A DNA stretch of 64,000 nt from Fuerstiella sp. (GTDB lineage: Bacteria > Planctomycetota > Planctomycetia > Planctomycetales > Planctomycetaceae): the NCBI GenBank assembly GCA_022447185.1, contig JAKVAY010000039.1, forward strand, positions 62,001 to 126,000. The letters are read 5' to 3'. Both the position numbers and the translations under genes were made by a program. Of the stretch, positions 36,627-46,261 are shown one piece after another. Every line of letters starts with the position of its first letter. Within the stretch, counting starts at the first letter, position 1. Below the pieces are notes generated by a model. The model searched no databases. It was not told the origin of the DNA and saw nothing but the letters and a program-made list of their open reading frames with translations.

Positions 36627-37379
36627 ATGTCCTATCGAACGCTCATCGCGATTCCAGTCTACAATGAAGTATCGCATGTCACGGCGGTTCTCGATCAGGT
36701 CAAACATTACGCCGACGAAATTCTCGTGGTCAATGACGGTTCCGACGACGGTACGGCCGAGCTGCTGGCCACGATTGGCGGCATCACTGTTATGGACCAC
36801 CCGGAAAACCTCGGTTATGGTGCCGCTCTGGCAACCTCGTTTAAGCACGCTGTGTTGGGTGGGTTCGATGTTTTGGTAACAATGGACTGCGACGGACAGC
36901 ACCAGCCGCAGTTGCTGCAGCGGATCGCAGAACAGGTGTTTTCAGATGAAGATCCATATGACATGGTGTCAGGGTCAAGATATCTGCAGCCATTCTCTGA
37001 AAATACAAACGCTCCGGAAGAACGCCGTCGAATCAATCGGCAAATCACGGCCTGTCTGAACGAAGAGTTGAATCTCTCCATCACAGACGCGTTTTGCGGG
37101 TTTAAAGCCTATCGAGTCTCTTCGCTGCAAGATCTGGAAATTACGGTGCCCGGATATGCTATGCCACTCCAGTTATGGGTGCAAATAGCCGATCTTGGCT
37201 GGAAAATCGCGGAGTTCCCGGTACCGCTGGTGTACGTCGATGAAACTCGAAGTTTTGGCGGTGCTTTGGATCAGGCAGAAGAACGAATGGCCTACTACCG
37301 CACGGTCCTCAACGGCGAGCTGGAACGGCGCGGAATGACCCAGCGATTTACAGCCGACTGCGGAAAAGCGTCTTCCTGA
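36627..37379 (+). CDS. Glycosyltransferase family 2 (dolichyl-phosphate mannose synthase-like)
   Basis: 250 residues. The GT-A fold is shown by TLIAIPVYNEVSHV, ILVVNDGSDDGT, the donor-binding HPENLGYGAAL and the metal-binding DCDGQHQP (Asp87/Asp89). YDMVSGSRYL and ITDAFCGFKAYR match DPM1/GtrB-type enzymes that load a sugar onto polyprenyl phosphate. No C-terminal transmembrane helices are present, so it is a soluble or peripheral form. It is not linked to other cell-envelope glycosylation genes here. Confidence 0.88.
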   Translation: MSYRTLIAIPVYNEVSHVTAVLDQVKHYADEILVVNDGSDDGTAELLATIGGITVMDHPENLGYGAALATSFKHAVLGGFDVLVTMDCDGQHQPQLLQRIAEQVFSDEDPYDMVSGSRYLQPFSENTNAPEERRRINRQITACLNEELNLSITDAFCGFKAYRVSSLQDLEITVPGYAMPLQLWVQIADLGWKIAEFPVPLVYVDETRSFGGALDQAEERMAYYRTVLNGELERRGMTQRFTADCGKASS

Positions 37380-37626
37380 AATTCTGTCTGGCGTCCCCGG
37401 GCGTTGGTCGTAAACGCGTCGACTTTCTGCTGAAAGTCTTTTTGGTGGCAGCTGTGACAGACAGAGGTCTCCGGCTGCGGACGGCATACAACGGGAGGTC
37501 TGCGAGACGTGATCAATCGACCTTCGATCAGATGTTCCACGGAGATATCTGACGTCAGCGGTTGTCTTCACGGCTAAACGGGTTTGCGCGCATATACGCG
37601 CGACGGGTGATCTGATCTTCACTCAT
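37295..37626 (-). pseudogene. Possible frameshifted small zinc-binding gene
   Basis: On the minus strand an ATG at 37626 starts MSEDQITRRAYMRANPFS and ends at a TGA at 37555. A second frame then reads from GTG 37540 to 37295 with a Cys-rich motif, PETSVCHSCHQKDFQQKVDA. The two frames look like halves of one small protein, separated by a one-base shift. The 3' end overlaps the glycosyltransferase gene antisense by 85 bases. It may be two real small ORFs, a frameshifted gene or chance. Confidence 0.35.
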
Positions 37627-37726
37627 TCACACCAGTGTCGATTGGCACTGCGGCGGCTATAAACGCAAGTCCTCGCAGATGACGCTCGGGGATTCAGTTT
37701 AAGGTTGCACAAGCAGGAGTTAACAG

Positions 37727-38866
37727 TCAGTAAATCATAATGCATGACGGACTCGGAATCGCAATTGGTTCGTCTGCCGGAGTAATTGTTCCGGATTCAG
37801 TATCAATCCGAAACACCAGAACGTTGTTTCCAGTCATGTTTGCGCACATAAGCCAGCGGCCATCTGTAGTGATTGCCAGATTCTGAGGTCCCTTTCCGAG
37901 GCTGGGCACAATGTCGACGAGCGTCAGCTGACGATCTTTGTCAAGACGATAGGCAGCGATGCTGTCGTGACCTCGATTGGTGGCGTACAGGTAACGTCCG
38001 TCGGGTGTAATCTTTAGGTCCGCGGTATGGCTTGTGCCGGTAAAGTCATCGGGAATGGTGGAGATAGTTTGTTGCTCTATCAGCATCCCGGAATCCGGAT
38101 TCCAGTTGAACGAAGTCACTGTATTGCCGGTTTCATTGATTACGAACATGTGCTGTGTGTCAGGATGAAACGTCAAATGTCGGGGTCCGGCGCCTTTCGG
38201 TGTTCTTACGAATGGCTGTTGACCGGGGAGCAGTTGTGCTGTGTCTGGATTCAGGCGGTAACACAGCACCTGGTCAATGGCCAGGTCCGCCGCATACACG
38301 AAACGGTTATTTGGGCTGACAACGATACTGTGAGCGTGGGTCACTTGCTGACGGGAGCGACGAATTCCGGGATCCGTGTGTTCAAAGAAAGAAACCATAT
38401 CACCAATCGAACCATCGTTCTGAATCGGAAACGATGCAACGCTGCCGGAAGAATAGTTCGCGACGAACAGGGATTTGCCAGTGGCGTCGACATCGAGATA
38501 ACAGGCAGCTGTGCCATGGGCTGAGTGTCGATTCAACAGTTTTAGTTCGCCGGTATCTCCCATGATTCGATACGCAGCAATCTGGTCATCTTCCTCGCCG
38601 CCAAACTGATGCGCGTGAATCGAGTATAGAAAACTGCGATTCGGAGACAGCGCCATGAAGAACGGATGTTCGGCATCTGTGGTGCGACGGGTCTGGTTCA
38701 GTTGTCCGGTATTCGTATCCAGCTGATACGCATGAATGGCCCCGCGATCGCCGGGAGCAAACGCTGAAACGAAGATCAAAGGATCTGTCGCATTCGTTGA
38801 ATCAGACAACACAGACATTACTCCTGCCAATACCATATACAGCAACCGCCTCAGGGTTTGTTTCAT
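37727..38866 (-). CDS. Exported lactonase-family seven-bladed beta-propeller
   Basis: 379 residues with a signal peptide (MKQTLRRLLYMVLAGVMSVL, cleavage near TNA-TD). The rest matches the lactonase/6-phosphogluconolactonase (YbhE) propeller family: PFFMALSPNRSFLYSIHAHQ, HAHSIVVSPNNRFVYAADL, GPRHLTFHPDTQHMFVINE, DLKITPDGRYLYATNRGHDS and GPQNLAITTDGRWLMCANM. Each is a blade with the conserved P(N/D)GR turn. The exported location suggests extracytoplasmic lactone or sugar-lactone hydrolysis rather than the pentose pathway, although a non-catalytic binding role is possible. It reads away from the sulfatase gene. Confidence 0.85.
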   Translation of the reverse strand: MKQTLRRLLYMVLAGVMSVLSDSTNATDPLIFVSAFAPGDRGAIHAYQLDTNTGQLNQTRRTTDAEHPFFMALSPNRSFLYSIHAHQFGGEEDDQIAAYRIMGDTGELKLLNRHSAHGTAACYLDVDATGKSLFVANYSSGSVASFPIQNDGSIGDMVSFFEHTDPGIRRSRQQVTHAHSIVVSPNNRFVYAADLAIDQVLCYRLNPDTAQLLPGQQPFVRTPKGAGPRHLTFHPDTQHMFVINETGNTVTSFNWNPDSGMLIEQQTISTIPDDFTGTSHTADLKITPDGRYLYATNRGHDSIAAYRLDKDRQLTLVDIVPSLGKGPQNLAITTDGRWLMCANMTGNNVLVFRIDTESGTITPADEPIAIPSPSCIMIY

Positions 38867-39213
38867 AGCCCGCTCACTGGCTGGAAGAAATTGCGTAAAA
38901 CAAGGTCCTTGCTGACTTTTGTATTATGGCACGATAGTAGAGCAATTCGCAGTCTCACAGCAGCGATCCGGCCAACATCATCAGGTCTGTCGGTTTCCGG
39001 TGATCTGAATGGACCGCTTTCCCGTAGAGTTGAAAAAAAGAATGCTGAGAAACATCTCTGCACATCGTATGCAGTATTGTCGGGGATCGGCAAAGATATT
39101 CAGGACGGTGATGAGATGCCTGCCGTGGCAATGCGCAAGGAATTCTTCAAACAGGTGGCGGCTGCTTTGATCACTGGTTAATCTCGCACTCTAACCGACA
39201 AAAGGGGGCGATT
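38867..39213. other. Divergent intergenic region
   Basis: About 350 bases between the lactonase (-) and sulfatase (+) starts. A plus-strand frame ends RKEFFKQVAAALITG just before a stop at 39181, resembling the start of a Tat-type signal, but it has no protein behind it. A purine-rich site (AAAGGGGG) precedes the sulfatase start. Confidence 0.35.
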
Positions 39214-40653
39214 GTGCACGGTAAAACGATTAGATGTTTCTCAGCTGCCATCCAGTTGGCAATTGTTGTATGTATGACATTAGGAGCGAGTCTGGCAGCG
39301 TCAGAGACGGCTGACCGGAGCCCCAATGTTGTGATCATCTTTTGCGATGATCTTGGCTACGGGGACCTGGCGTGCTTCGGTAGTCCGAATATTCGTACTC
39401 CGCACCTGGATCGAATGGCCGCGGAAGGACAGAAATGGACGTCGTTCTATGTTGCGTCGCCTGTGTGTACACCCAGTCGTGCGGCGTTGATGACAGGCCG
39501 GTACCCGATTCGCAACGGTATGATGAGTGACAAACGTGTGGTGCTGTTTCCCAGCTCCGGTGGCGGACTGCCGTCAGACGAAATCACACTGGCCGAATTA
39601 TTGAAGCAAAAGGACTACGCGACTGCAGCATTTGGCAAATGGCATCTCGGCCACCTTCCTCGGTTCCTGCCGGTCGCTCAGGGTTTCGATACCTACTTCG
39701 GTATCCCGTATTCCAATGACATGGACGCTGGCGACTCCGCTGCTGAGTATCTAAGGAGATCCCGGGTGGATCCCGAATTTCATCCCTCACACAGCTGGTG
39801 GAACGTTCCGCTGATGCGGGATACGGAGATTGTCGAACGCCCGGCCGACCAGCGCACGATTACGAAACGATATGCGGACGAAGCGATCCGGTTTATCCAG
39901 GAGAACAAGGAACGGCCATTTTTTGTGTATCTGGCCAACAACATGCCTCATATCCCCCTGCTGGTATCCGAGCAGTTTCGCGGTAAGAGTCCACGCGGGC
40001 TTTATGGCGATGTCGTGGAAGAGATCGACTTCCACATTGGCCGCGTTTTACAGACCCTGCGCGACGAAGACCTGCAGGATAACACGCTCGTCGTGTTCAG
40101 TTCGGACAACGGGCCATGGCTGTGGTTCAACGGGCATGGAGGATCGGCCGGGCCGTTGCGCGCTGGTAAAGGTACAACGTTTGAAGGAGGGCAGCGTGTG
40201 CCGACGATTTTTTGGTGGCCTGGAAAAATTGAAGCGGGATCAACCGTCACTCAAATGGGTTCGACTCTGGACATGATGGCCACACTCGCCTCGTTGACCG
40301 GTACAACTCTGCCGACAGATCGCAAACTGGACAGCTGCGATCTGACGCCTGCACTATTGGGCTTCGGAGACAGCCCCCGGGAATCATTTTACTTCTGGAC
40401 ACGAGCAAAACTGCATGCTGTTCGTTCGAATGCGTTCAAGCTGCACATGCACCAGCGCCAACCTGTCGACTATGGACATGAAGTTCATCTCCAAACTCCT
40501 GAACTTTACCACGTTGGACACGATGTGTCGGAGCAGTTCGATATCGCAGATAAAAACCCGCGGATCGTTCAACGACTGAGCCGGATGTTCGCAGCTCATG
40601 AATCGGATATCGATCCGGTACCGGATCAACTGGCGATTTCGCTTAAGCAGTAA
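39214..40653 (+). CDS. Exported arylsulfatase (type I sulfatase)
   Basis: 479 residues starting at GTG 39214, with AAAGGGGG upstream. A signal peptide covers about residues 1-30. NVVIIFCDDLGYGDLACFG gives the calcium-binding DD pair, and SPVCTPSRAALMTGRYP holds the formylglycine Cys85 in C-x-P-S-R. FGKWHLG, NMPHIPL and VFSSDNGPW complete the active site. It hydrolyses sulfate esters, probably of marine polysaccharides, in the periplasm. An anaerobic or FGE-type maturase is required; none is adjacent. Sulfatases of this type are plentiful in planctomycetes. Confidence 0.93.
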   Translation: MHGKTIRCFSAAIQLAIVVCMTLGASLAASETADRSPNVVIIFCDDLGYGDLACFGSPNIRTPHLDRMAAEGQKWTSFYVASPVCTPSRAALMTGRYPIRNGMMSDKRVVLFPSSGGGLPSDEITLAELLKQKDYATAAFGKWHLGHLPRFLPVAQGFDTYFGIPYSNDMDAGDSAAEYLRRSRVDPEFHPSHSWWNVPLMRDTEIVERPADQRTITKRYADEAIRFIQENKERPFFVYLANNMPHIPLLVSEQFRGKSPRGLYGDVVEEIDFHIGRVLQTLRDEDLQDNTLVVFSSDNGPWLWFNGHGGSAGPLRAGKGTTFEGGQRVPTIFWWPGKIEAGSTVTQMGSTLDMMATLASLTGTTLPTDRKLDSCDLTPALLGFGDSPRESFYFWTRAKLHAVRSNAFKLHMHQRQPVDYGHEVHLQTPELYHVGHDVSEQFDIADKNPRIVQRLSRMFAAHESDIDPVPDQLAISLKQ

Positions 40654-40753
40654 TGCACACAGCCAAAAGTCATTTCAGACATCCGGAAGACTGACCAGAG
40701 GCGGTGTCATAACCGGGACAGGGAGATTTATCTCAAGAAACTGGTGCGTTTGC

Positions 40754-40780
40754 CACACACACACACACACACACACACAC
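40754..40780. repeat. (CA)13 dinucleotide microsatellite
   Basis: An uninterrupted CA repeat of 13 units lies 101 bases past the sulfatase stop, between convergent genes. Such tracts are rare in bacteria and slippage-prone. It is not in a promoter or coding region, so no phase-variation effect is evident. Confidence 0.9.
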
Positions 40781-40915
40781 TGAGATCACCGCTGTCAACA
40801 GTCACAGTGAATCAACCACACAGGCTGCTGCCACTGGCGTTTGAGGGGGTGGTCTCCGTTGTGAAGCTGAATTTCTGACGCCTGAACCTCAGGCCTGCGA
40901 CGAGACGCATCGTAA

Positions 40916-42037
40916 TCATTGCTGCAGTAACGTTCTCAGGATCAGGTCACCTGAGTCTCGCCACAATTTTTGTACCACAGCGGAGGTCACTGGTTCGCCT
41001 CTGTCCTGTCGGTCGCGAAGCTGGAACAGCAGTCCGTGGAACGGGCGTTTGCCAACTGCCAGAGCGAACGATTTCCGGTCGGTGATATTCGTGTGATCAA
41101 TCCACGCTTCAAGAACCTGTCCGTAGGCTTCAGTCACGATTCCCCGAAGCTCGAAAAATCGCTCACGGACTTCAGGAAAATATGTTAATAGCTCGTCTTC
41201 TTCACCCTCCAGCACAAAATGCAGGAGACGCCGGGGGTCATACAGATTCAATTCTTCTCCCTTCATCCTGTGCAGACCGAGGTAGGCCGGATTCTTGATT
41301 TTCCAGCGGCGATGGTCGTTGTCACATATGACAACCCCTTCATAGGTCGGGTCGTCATCCTCCTGTTTGCGCAGAAATACCTGTATCTCATCAACACCAG
41401 TGAATTCATACAGCGTGGGACGCTGCATGTCCGCCGCACGAGCGAAATGATCACATTCGGTTAGTGTCAGTTCCTTACTCGTTTTGCGGTTGAATGCGGT
41501 GAGCAGGTAAAGCATGGGCTTGTCATATTTGCGGACAATCCGGTTCCACGGTGATACAAACTCACAGACATAGGAGAATTGGGGATCCAGCACGGGATTC
41601 AGAACATCCAGAGTTTTGACACCAAGTGCCTGACAGATGCCATCACTCCAGGTGAATCTCTGGAATGGCATGTTGTCTTCGGCAAATGATCCGCGAGTGT
41701 TGGCTCGCCACGATCCTTCGAATTGATACAGCAGCACAAGACTGCCATCTTCCTTGGACTGGACCGTGAAATCTGAGAAGTTGAAGTTGTCCATTTCTTC
41801 GGCGACTTCTCCCCAGTTGAAGAAGCGAGGGAAGGACCGCGCGACAACCTCCATTGTCTTCATATGCAGTACAAGACCACGGCACTCGCAAACCACCGGG
41901 TGCGTCTTAGGAGACTCAATTTGGTCGTAATTCAGAATGGCCAGCGGCAGTGTTGCATGCCGATGGACTTTGATCCCAAGTTGTGAAGTCAGGTCGTCAA
42001 AGGATTGTTTACGCAGGAACTTCTGGACTTCAAGCAT
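40916..42037 (-). CDS. T4 Rnl1-type RNA ligase
   Basis: About 373 residues from the ATG at 42037; a GTG at 42067 is the alternative start. Nucleotidyltransferase motifs are clear: ECRGLVL (51-57), the adenylated Lys95 in QSKEDGSLVLLY (K-x-D-G), FEGSWRANTRGSF, motif IV EGVVI (233-237) and motif V WKIKNPAYL (Lys246/Lys248). The order and ECRG/KEDGSL wording match the Rnl1 (RnlA) family, which seals 5'-PO4/3'-OH RNA ends such as cleaved tRNA. The C-terminal domain is helical. No end-healing kinase/phosphatase or Hen1-like gene is next to it, so the pathway is open. It converges with the sulfatase gene. Confidence 0.88.
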   Translation of the reverse strand: MLEVQKFLRKQSFDDLTSQLGIKVHRHATLPLAILNYDQIESPKTHPVVCECRGLVLHMKTMEVVARSFPRFFNWGEVAEEMDNFNFSDFTVQSKEDGSLVLLYQFEGSWRANTRGSFAEDNMPFQRFTWSDGICQALGVKTLDVLNPVLDPQFSYVCEFVSPWNRIVRKYDKPMLYLLTAFNRKTSKELTLTECDHFARAADMQRPTLYEFTGVDEIQVFLRKQEDDDPTYEGVVICDNDHRRWKIKNPAYLGLHRMKGEELNLYDPRRLLHFVLEGEEDELLTYFPEVRERFFELRGIVTEAYGQVLEAWIDHTNITDRKSFALAVGKRPFHGLLFQLRDRQDRGEPVTSAVVQKLWRDSGDLILRTLLQQ

Positions 42038-43080
42038 CGGTCTGCCAACTCGCTTGACTAAAGACACCTTCGGCAGCTACGTGATGGAACTGCAGGGCAC
42101 ACGGCGTCTGAAGAAGTCGTTCTGACGGAACGCCGAACAACAGTAATCGTGGAAGCTGGACCTGAAGCCGGCCTGGTACATCCGATTTGTGCCCCTGGAA
42201 ATCCACACTGCTGTGTTCGGCCAATTTCATGGTTTTGATCCTCCGAGTCGGGAGTTTCGACCCATCAGTCAGACGTGTCTGGTTTCGTTTTCCTGTCCAA
42301 CCTCACGGTATTATGTTTCGCACTGTGGTGGAGCTGCAGCATCGCTGTCATGTGATGTAATTGTTTCAGTCGGTTATTCAACATCGTGATGTTCCCTGAA
42401 TATGACAACGCTGAAACCTTGTTCCGGTTTACCAGACACGGTCGTCCGGTCCCGGGTTTGCACACTAACTGCTCATCTGTCTTACGGAAAACTATGACAA
42501 TGATCCAGCAGGAAAATCAGAAGGAAAGCGTGCTTTGGTGTAAATCCATTTGTCGTGCAGGTTCCGTTCCGTGTTTTATGAAACTTGTCAGTAAACGCGA
42601 AAATGGAATCAACTTCAGTTTCGGCAGGGATAATCGGTGTCAGATCGTGTAATGCCCATTCTTCTGTCACCAACCTGCGACTGCTCTCAGGGTTTCCACT
42701 GCGATCGGAGTCATACGAGGCGAGACTCTGGAATCACTGATCATCTGTTCGTCTGCTCATGCTCTCCCCTTTTGAGGCTTCCGCGACTGGCACTGAAGGA
42801 ACTTGGTCGATTCGTGAACGGGGTCGTCCCGCAGGCTGCAGGTGAAACAAAGCTTCCTGTTATACTCAGAAGCGTATTGTATTGTCGGGCTTATCCGTGA
42901 TCATGGAATATCAGGTTGAAGTCAGGCCTTGAGAGTCGAACGTACTGCGACTAACCGTGCCGATCTCCGTGAACCTGTTGCTCATGCAGGGTGCCAGTTG
43001 CCGCAGGACTCCGGTCGTCAGTCCCCGACTCAATGCCGGTCAATTACACGTTCATTCAGCGACAGACACCAGTGGAACGA
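42038..43080. other. Large intergenic region between RNA ligase and radical SAM genes
   Basis: About 1.04 kb between divergent starts. Frames at 42386-42652 and 42637-42900 have no family resemblance. No tRNA, repeat array or strong hairpin was found. Confidence 0.45.
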
Positions 43081-44616
43081 ATGGCGGACATCGTTCTGAC
43101 AACTCTTAATGCTCGTTACTGGCACAGCGCATTTGGTCTGCGCTGTTTGTTGGCGAACATGGGCGATCTCAGAGATCGTACCATTATGCTTGAGTTTACC
43201 ATCAGCGACAATCTGATTGAAGTGCTCGCTGATATTCTGGAACATCGTCCGCGCATCGTCGGGATTGGAGTCTATATATGGAACGTCCGCCAGGTGACAG
43301 ACCTGGTTGCCGGTCTCAATCGCGTGGCCCCGGATACAGTCATTGTTCTTGGTGGTCCCGAAGTCAGTTATGAATGGGAGGCCTCGTACGTGGTCCGGCA
43401 GGCTGATCACGTAATCACAGGTGAAGCAGATCTGGCGTTCGCGGAACTGTGTCGGAACATTCTGTACGAAGATCGTTTGTCGAGGCGAATCATTCATGCT
43501 GCAGTTCCACAGTTTTCTGAATTGAATCTGCCATACGACCTGTACAACGACGAGGACATTGCCAACCGGGTCATCTATGTCGAAGCTTCGCGCGGCTGTC
43601 CCTTCACGTGCGAATTTTGTCTGTCCGCACTGGAGATCCCGGTGCGGCAAGCCGCGATTTCCGAATTTCTTACAGCTATGCAGCGATTACTTGATCGGGG
43701 GGCTCGACAGTTCAAGTTTGTGGATCGCACATTCAATCTGAATATCCGAGTGAGTCAGGAGATCTTGAAATTTTTCCTGGACCGCTGGACCGACGGATTG
43801 TTTCTTCATTTTGAAATGGTCCCTGATCGACTTCCAGAGTCTCTCCGTGAACTGATTGCAATGTTTCCACCAGGGTCGCTTCAATTTGAGATCGGTGTGC
43901 AGACATTCAATGACGAGGTGGGAAACCTGATCAGTCGCACACAGGACAACCTGAAACTGGAGGACAACATTCGTTTTCTGCGGGACCGTACTGGAGTTCA
44001 CATTCACACCGATCTGATCATTGGTCTGCCCGGGGAGGATCTGGACAGTTTCAAAAAAGGGTTTGATCGACTGTTGGCACTCAATCCGCATGAAATTCAG
44101 GTGGGCATGCTGAAGCGACTCAAAGGAACACCGATCAACAGGCACGATGAAAAATTTAAAATGGTCTATAGCGATCACCCACCCTTCGAAATCCTGACGA
44201 CTCGTGATGTTGATTTCACGACCATGGTGCGTCTGCGCCACTTTGCTCGAACATGGGACCTGATTGGTAACAGTGGTAATTTTCTGGCGTCGTTGACACT
44301 TCTTCGAAGGGACGGTGCCTCAGCATTTGATCAGTTGTTTTCATTCAGCATGTTCCTTATTGAACGCGAACATCGACTCTATGGAATTTCACTGATCAGG
44401 CTCGCAGAGGCCCTCTTTACGTTTCTGGTCGAAACGCGTGGCGTCAGGCCTCAGCAGGCGGCCGAGGTCATTTGGCGAGATTACACCCGTTCCGGACGGT
44501 CAGACCGTCCGGAATTCCTCCGGTCTTTTCAACTGGAGCAACCAGCCTCAACAGGATCGAAGGGATTGAGCGTACCACCCCGGCAGCGGCGACATCATGC
44601 CGAGGTGAAACCGTGA
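43081..44616 (+). CDS. B12-binding radical SAM protein (DUF4080 type)
   Basis: 511 residues from the ATG at 43081, which has GGAAC before it; the open frame extends to 42991 without similarity. The N-terminal cobalamin-type Rossmann domain (about 1-140) starts [20 protein letters not shown] and has [12 protein letters not shown]. The radical SAM domain has [10 protein letters not shown] with the cluster cysteines 173, 177 and 180, then [14 protein letters not shown] and [20 protein letters not shown]. The C-terminal region resembles DUF4080. These enzymes methylate or rearrange unreactive carbons; the substrate is unknown. A perfect inverted repeat lies in the last 130 bases of the gene. Confidence 0.87.
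   Translation: MADIVLTTLNARYWHSAFGLRCLLANMGDLRDRTIMLEFTISDNLIEVLADILEHRPRIVGIGVYIWNVRQVTDLVAGLNRVAPDTVIVLGGPEVSYEWEASYVVRQADHVITGEADLAFAELCRNILYEDRLSRRIIHAAVPQFSELNLPYDLYNDEDIANRVIYVEASRGCPFTCEFCLSALEIPVRQAAISEFLTAMQRLLDRGARQFKFVDRTFNLNIRVSQEILKFFLDRWTDGLFLHFEMVPDRLPESLRELIAMFPPGSLQFEIGVQTFNDEVGNLISRTQDNLKLEDNIRFLRDRTGVHIHTDLIIGLPGEDLDSFKKGFDRLLALNPHEIQVGMLKRLKGTPINRHDEKFKMVYSDHPPFEILTTRDVDFTTMVRLRHFARTWDLIGNSGNFLASLTLLRRDGASAFDQLFSFSMFLIEREHRLYGISLIRLAEALFTFLVETRGVRPQQAAEVIWRDYTRSGRSDRPEFLRSFQLEQPASTGSKGLSVPPRQRRHHAEVKP
44490..44514 (+). repeat. Perfect 12-bp inverted repeat inside the radical SAM gene
   Basis: TTCCGGACGGTC, one central A, then GACCGTCCGGAA. It codes for RSGRSDRPE near the C-terminus. 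It could fold as a long hairpin in mRNA or be a protein-binding site; no second copy was noticed in the window. Confidence 0.85.
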
Positions 44617-44750
44617 ACTGAGATTTGCTGGCCGAAATTCGAAGATTGAAATGACACTGCCAGGTTCCGGTCGGGACAGCACAGACATTGTGGGTGTTTT
44701 CATGGGTTGAGTTTTGTTTGAATGAGGTCGTCGTTGACGAGGAAGAGTAA

Positions 44751-46184
44751 TTGGCTGTCTTCTACTGTCCAGGCTGCAACGAACCGTTTTATGCGTCCGC
44801 CACCCTAAACACAGACTGCCCTCGTTGTGGCATGATGGGCATGATGGGAATGGGGGACGACACCTTCGAATCATTGACCGATTCCTCACTGGAGGTCCGC
44901 GGCACCAGTGGTTTTGGGCAGGATGCCGTGGGGGCAGTCAACGTACATGCTGACGACCTGCGTCTGGAAGGCCAACGGCTGCACATTTACGACTGTCAGC
45001 GGCTGCTTGGCCGAGGGGGTATGGGAGTCGTCTATCTCGCACAAAACACAGGGCTGTATCGTCGCTGTGCCCTGAAAGTTCTTTCTCCCCGTCGTATGTC
45101 AGCAGATGTTGATTACACGGCGCGCTTCGAAATTGAGGCCCGCGCAGCCGCGGCGCTGGTCCATCCAAATGTTGTGACGACGCATGCCATTGGGATCTGT
45201 AATGATCGACACTACCTGGAAATGGAGTATGTCGCCGGTGGATCGCTGCAGCGCGAAGTTGAAGACCGTGGCGCACTGGGTCCGCTCCGTGCAACTCAGT
45301 TTGCTGCAGGTATTGCTGACGGGCTGGCAGCTGCTCATCGACTGGGGATCATCCATCGGGACCTGAAGCCGGACAACATTCTGGTGACACCGTCGGGCAG
45401 CCCCAAAATTGGAGATTTTGGACTTGCCAAACGCGTTCATTCGGTCGAGGCCGAAGGTACCCAGCTGGCGGGAACTCCTAACTTTATGGCACCGGAAATC
45501 TTCCAGGGAGAGGCGGCTACGACGTCGAGTGACGTCTTTGCTTTGGGAGTTTGCTATTACCTGATGCTGACCGGGCGGCTGCCGTTTGAGAGTGAAAGCA
45601 TACATGGGCTGGTGAATAATGTGCTGTCGGGAGACTATCCGCCGGTCCGTGAGCTGAATCCGACCGTGCCGCTCGATATGGCCGAGTGTGCGGCCATGTT
45701 GCTGTCACGCAGTCCTTCGAACCGGCCGCCGGACGGAGCGAGTGCCAGTCAACTTCTTAAGGCGGTATTGGGTGGCACTCGCGATCTTGACACACTGGTC
45801 AATGACGCTTTTGAGGCGGTTCCGATTGCTGAATGTCTGCAACGTGACCATGGATTTGAAATACGTATTCAGCTGCCGGATGGACGGGGGCAATCAGTGT
45901 TTCTCGAAAACAGCGCACATCCGGCAGGAGAACGATTGCTGCTCATTTACAGTATTTGCTGCGCGGCGGCACCGGAATTCTATGAACAGGCACTGCGTCT
46001 GAACGCGAAGGTACTGCATGGCGGACTGTCGATTCGCGAAATTGGTGGTTTGCCGTACTTTGTCATGGTTGATACCTATCCGCGCGCGACGGTTGAAGGA
46101 GAGGAGATTCGCCGCAGTGCTGTGGAAATTGGATTCCAGGCCGACAAGATTGAACGTCTTTTAACCGGTAAAGACGTCAATTAG
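44751..46184 (+). CDS. Hanks-type serine/threonine protein kinase with N-terminal zinc ribbon
   Basis: 477 residues. The start is TTG at 44751, with GAGGAAGAG eight bases upstream and no ATG before residue 28. The N-terminus has a zinc ribbon (YCPGCN at Cys6/Cys9, DCPRCG at Cys23/Cys26). Kinase motifs: GRGGMGVVYLAQ (87-98), Lys109 in CALKVLSP, HRDLKPDNILVTP (202-214), DFGLAKRV (222-229), APE in FMAPEIFQG and DVFALGVCYYLMLTGRLPF. The C-terminal region after the kinase (about 345-477) is soluble, with VFLENSAHPAGERLLLIYSI. No membrane helix or PASTA domain is present, so it is cytoplasmic. FHA proteins elsewhere in the window are possible readers. Confidence 0.92.
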   Translation: MAVFYCPGCNEPFYASATLNTDCPRCGMMGMMGMGDDTFESLTDSSLEVRGTSGFGQDAVGAVNVHADDLRLEGQRLHIYDCQRLLGRGGMGVVYLAQNTGLYRRCALKVLSPRRMSADVDYTARFEIEARAAAALVHPNVVTTHAIGICNDRHYLEMEYVAGGSLQREVEDRGALGPLRATQFAAGIADGLAAAHRLGIIHRDLKPDNILVTPSGSPKIGDFGLAKRVHSVEAEGTQLAGTPNFMAPEIFQGEAATTSSDVFALGVCYYLMLTGRLPFESESIHGLVNNVLSGDYPPVRELNPTVPLDMAECAAMLLSRSPSNRPPDGASASQLLKAVLGGTRDLDTLVNDAFEAVPIAECLQRDHGFEIRIQLPDGRGQSVFLENSAHPAGERLLLIYSICCAAAPEFYEQALRLNAKVLHGGLSIREIGGLPYFVMVDTYPRATVEGEEIRRSAVEIGFQADKIERLLTGKDVN

Positions 46185-46222
46185 ACGTTTCTCACGGGTG
46201 ACGGGCTGCCGGGACGTGGCAG
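46172..46222. terminator. Hairpins between convergent kinase and dehydrogenase genes
   Basis: AGACGTC-aatta-GACGTTT spans the kinase stop (about 46172-46190; one wobble), and CTGCC-7-GGCAG (46206-46222) follows. No long U-tract follows. Together they may act as weak bidirectional terminators. Confidence 0.35.
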
Positions 46223-46261
46223 TATAGATTCCGAAGAATGTCAGGAGTTTCGGTCCGTAAA

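Noticed and set aside
36480-36902. 140-residue minus-strand frame over the glycosyltransferase start
   Set aside because: It is antisense to a clear GT2 gene and has shadow-like composition.
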